Part shown: positions 33,795 to 35,716 of the stretch, in pieces
Position numbering within the stretch: position 1 is the stretch's first letter
Layout of the letters: each line of letters starts with the position of its first letter
Assembly (NCBI GenBank): GCA_024229195.1
Contig: JAAESS010000006.1
Span: 1-35,716, forward strand
Length of the DNA: 35,716 bases
Direction of reading: 5' to 3'
DNA from: Flavobacteriales bacterium
GTDB taxonomy: Bacteria; Bacteroidota; Bacteroidia; Flavobacteriales; Flavobacteriaceae
Notes under the pieces: generated by a model
What the model was told of the DNA's origin: nothing
The model's input: the letters and a program-made list of their open reading frames with translations, nothing else
The model's database searches: none
Program-made: the position numbers and the translations under genes

Positions 33795-34528
33795 CAGTCT
33801 ACTTTTTTAAATGATAATAGCTCTTGATTATTTTCATCTAAAAAGAGCAATTTCAAACCCTCTTTACTATAAGATCTTACTTCGCTTAAGGCAGCTGTAT
33901 ATGAATTTGATAAATCCATATTGCGACATGCCTTTTTCGTGCCCATAATAGGCCCAAATGAAATTTTATTCTCTGAAATGACCTCTATTTTCCCTTTATA
34001 ATTATTGCAACCATCTGATCCTAAAATATTCATGGACCTTGTGTTAATTTCCAAAATAGATAAGCTTTCAGAGTCGAAGCTTTTTGCATCAGCTCCCTCA
34101 ATTTCCGTAAGCGCCCAGATGTCATTTAACGATAATATTGGATCGATGTCTTTAGACAAAACTTCCACTAATCGATATTCCTTACTCGATTTATCCGCCG
34201 GCAATTTATCCGTATCCAAGGTTGTCAATGAAACCTTCAGCTTGTAGATATATCCAGGCTCATAGTCAAATCCGGAAATTTCCTGGTAAAAGTTACTCCA
34301 AGGCTCTTCTTCTGAATTTTTAATTTGAAAACATTGCATAGGACCGACGCCTACGCAATCAGCTTTTGCGCTATTGATCCACATGGTTTGTTCGTTGAGG
34401 TTGGGTTCACAAGACATTATTGAAATAATCATAATAGTTGTAAAAACAGGAATACTGATACACATATTTTTAAGTAAATTGTAATTTAGTTTACTACGAA
34501 TCCAGTTATTTACATCAATCATCTGCAT
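33794..34528 (-). CDS. DUF4377 and META (HslJ-like) domain lipoprotein
   Basis: Product of 244 aa. A rather long basic N-region (RSKLNYNLLKN) precedes a hydrophobic core and the lipobox SIMSC (Cys40 from the ATG at 34528); a start at 34465 would give a shorter signal without positive charge, so I prefer the longer one. Residues about 48-130 match DUF4377 (WINSAKADCVGVGPMQC, FDYEPGYIYKLKV). Residues about 138-240 are a META/HslJ-type domain (WALTEIEGADA, ILGSDGCNNYKGKIEV, GPIMGTKKAC). META domains are linked to envelope stress and drug tolerance in other bacteria. The stop overlaps the next start (TGATG). Confidence 0.85.
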   Translation of the reverse strand: MQMIDVNNWIRSKLNYNLLKNMCISIPVFTTIMIISIMSCEPNLNEQTMWINSAKADCVGVGPMQCFQIKNSEEEPWSNFYQEISGFDYEPGYIYKLKVSLTTLDTDKLPADKSSKEYRLVEVLSKDIDPILSLNDIWALTEIEGADAKSFDSESLSILEINTRSMNILGSDGCNNYKGKIEVISENKISFGPIMGTKKACRNMDLSNSYTAALSEVRSYSKEGLKLLFLDENNQELLSFKKVD

Positions 34529-34626
34529 ATTTTTTATGTTTTAAACCTAAAACTTCAATCTTAGCGCTTTGAGTTTAAAGCACTTTATCAAAGCTTCATC
34601 ATGTTATAAATATTTTTAAATAAAAA

Positions 34627-35716
34627 TTATTGCTTCAATGAATAAATAGATTCACCTCCCTTTATGGTCTCCAGAACTTCAAGATTTTGAAGCTCCATAG
34701 GGTCAATCTTTAATGGATTTTTATCCAAAATAACAAAATCTGCAACCTTTCCTGTTTCAATAGTTCCCTTAGTTTTCTCTTCAAAGTGCTGATAAGCAGC
34801 CCAGTCTGTAAGAGCTTTAAGCGCCTCATACGGATTAATACGTTCATCAGGACCAATGATTTGGCCACTTCTTGAAGAACGCGTTACTGTAGCTGATAAT
34901 ACGCGAATTGAACTTGGCAAGGCCACCGGGGCATCATGATGACTCGTGAATTTTAAGCCTTTCTTAAGTGCTGTATTGGTTGGGGATATTTTGTAAGCAC
35001 GCTCTTTTCCTAATACTGAATTAACGTGAAAATCTCCCCAGTAAAAGGTGTGCATCGGGAAAAATGAAGGCCACATCTTTTCAGTTACAAAGCTATCTAA
35101 TTGATCTTCTCTTGCTGTTTGGGCATGAATGATCACCGTTCTTCTATCGTCATTCCCAAATTCCTTATTCGCCTTGCTAACAGCAGCAATATATTGATCG
35201 ATTGCAGAGTCACCATTGCAATGGGCTAAAATTTGTAAGTTATTTTGGTAGGCATCAGCAACATGCTCATATGCTTCTTCCCCAGTCATACTTTCATAGC
35301 CATGGTAATCAATAGGCTCCCCTGTAGGTGGTATAAAGTATGGATGTGATAACCATGCTGTTTTTCCCTGAGGTGAACCATCCAGATTCAATTTTACCCC
35401 ACCAACTCTGTATTTATTCGTGTAAGTTTTACTCTGATACTTTGAATTAGCCGCTTCCCTGTTACTTAAAATATCTACATAAGATACAATATCCAATATC
35501 AGATCATCCTTTTCAGCAGCTCGTTCCATAGTAGCTGTACCATCAGGAGTACTTCGCCCTTCTTGAGCTGTGGTGTAGCCAAAGGAAGCATATAATTTTT
35601 GCCCCTTTACGAGCATTTCATCCTGGAGTTCAGGTGTCATTTGAGGAAGAATTTTTGTGATCAAAACCATAAAGTGGGCCACCTCTTCTAAAACACCATT
35701 GGGCTCATTACTCCCG
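34627..35716 (-). CDS. YtcJ-like amidohydrolase (Amidohydro_3), 5' end cut by window edge
   Basis: The frame stays open to the window edge, reading SNEPNGVLEEVAHFMV; it therefore begins outside the window, and the GTG at 35680-35682 is internal. Visible metal and active-site blocks are VGGVKLNLDGSPQGKTAWL, LAHCNGDSAIDQY, VIIHAQTAREDQL, FYWGDFHVNSVLG and LKFTSHHDAPVALPSS, with the C-terminal KGTIETGKVADFVILDKNPL strand that closes the composite amidohydrolase domain. This is the YtcJ-like branch; members hydrolyse amides of unknown or varied substrates, often as exported lipoproteins in Bacteroidetes. The N-terminal third is missing, so localisation cannot be judged. The final stop is at 34627. 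Confidence 0.9.
   Translation of the reverse strand, partial: GSNEPNGVLEEVAHFMVLITKILPQMTPELQDEMLVKGQKLYASFGYTTAQEGRSTPDGTATMERAAEKDDLILDIVSYVDILSNREAANSKYQSKTYTNKYRVGGVKLNLDGSPQGKTAWLSHPYFIPPTGEPIDYHGYESMTGEEAYEHVADAYQNNLQILAHCNGDSAIDQYIAAVSKANKEFGNDDRRTVIIHAQTAREDQLDSFVTEKMWPSFFPMHTFYWGDFHVNSVLGKERAYKISPTNTALKKGLKFTSHHDAPVALPSSIRVLSATVTRSSRSGQIIGPDERINPYEALKALTDWAAYQHFEEKTKGTIETGKVADFVILDKNPLKIDPMELQNLEVLETIKGGESIYSLKQ

Noticed and set aside
1-35716. Defence island, CRISPR, prophage, integron or polysaccharide utilisation locus
   Set aside because: I found no repeats-spacers, nucleases, reverse transcriptase, phage structural genes, integrase or SusC/SusD pair.

Overview
The window looks like chromosomal DNA of a marine-type member of the Bacteroidetes, most likely Flavobacteriaceae. 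The evidence is AT-rich sequence, almost no purine-rich ribosome binding sites, promoters of the TTG-N19/20-TAnnTTTG type (4328-4358 and 31489-31518), many lipoproteins and Tat-exported enzymes, and a secreted esterase with a type IX secretion (T9SS) C-terminal sorting domain. I see no rRNA, tRNA, CRISPR array, transposase, integrase or phage gene.

Layout. 1-5.7 kb: end of a DUF2721 membrane protein, a hypothetical, a ChaN-like haem-binding protein, an M3 oligopeptidase lipoprotein, a small winged-helix-like protein and a YpfJ-type zinc peptidase. 5.8-9.3 kb: a class V PLP enzyme and a translationally coupled GMC dehydrogenase with its Tat-exported small subunit. 9.6-14.6 kb: a secreted PD40/SPOR protein with a clear terminator, a SulP anion transporter with STAS and extra C-terminal domains, and a YdjC/ChbG-like deacetylase. 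14.9-19.9 kb, all on the minus strand: a secreted tandem-repeat protein, a secreted histidine phosphatase, an APC permease, an NPP-type phosphodiesterase lipoprotein, a 63-residue coiled-coil protein and a DUF1569/DinB-like protein. 20.3-23.4 kb: a broken paralogue of the PD40/SPOR gene, MarC and an MFS transporter. 23.8-29.6 kb: the T9SS esterase, an orphan molybdopterin oxidoreductase, a 5'-truncated glutamine amidotransferase and a secreted hypothetical. 29.7-35.7 kb: a Tat-exported Gfo/Idh/MocA oxidoreductase, a frameshifted pyruvate dikinase regulatory protein, a DUF3817 protein, a group of small lipoproteins including a cystatin-like one, and the end of a YtcJ-like amidohydrolase.

The genes do not form one pathway. 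Themes are export (Sec, Tat, lipoprotein and T9SS signals on about half of the products), peptide and carbohydrate turnover, and ion or nutrient transport. The strongest unexplained signal is gene decay: three genes between 20.3 and 32.4 kb are broken in three different ways (two nonsense codons, 5' truncation, frameshifts) without visible mobile elements. The most distinctive intact products are the esterase flanked by two copies of one accessory domain, the cystatin-like lipoprotein, and the SulP C-terminal extension. I do not see a convincing undescribed defence or mobile system.
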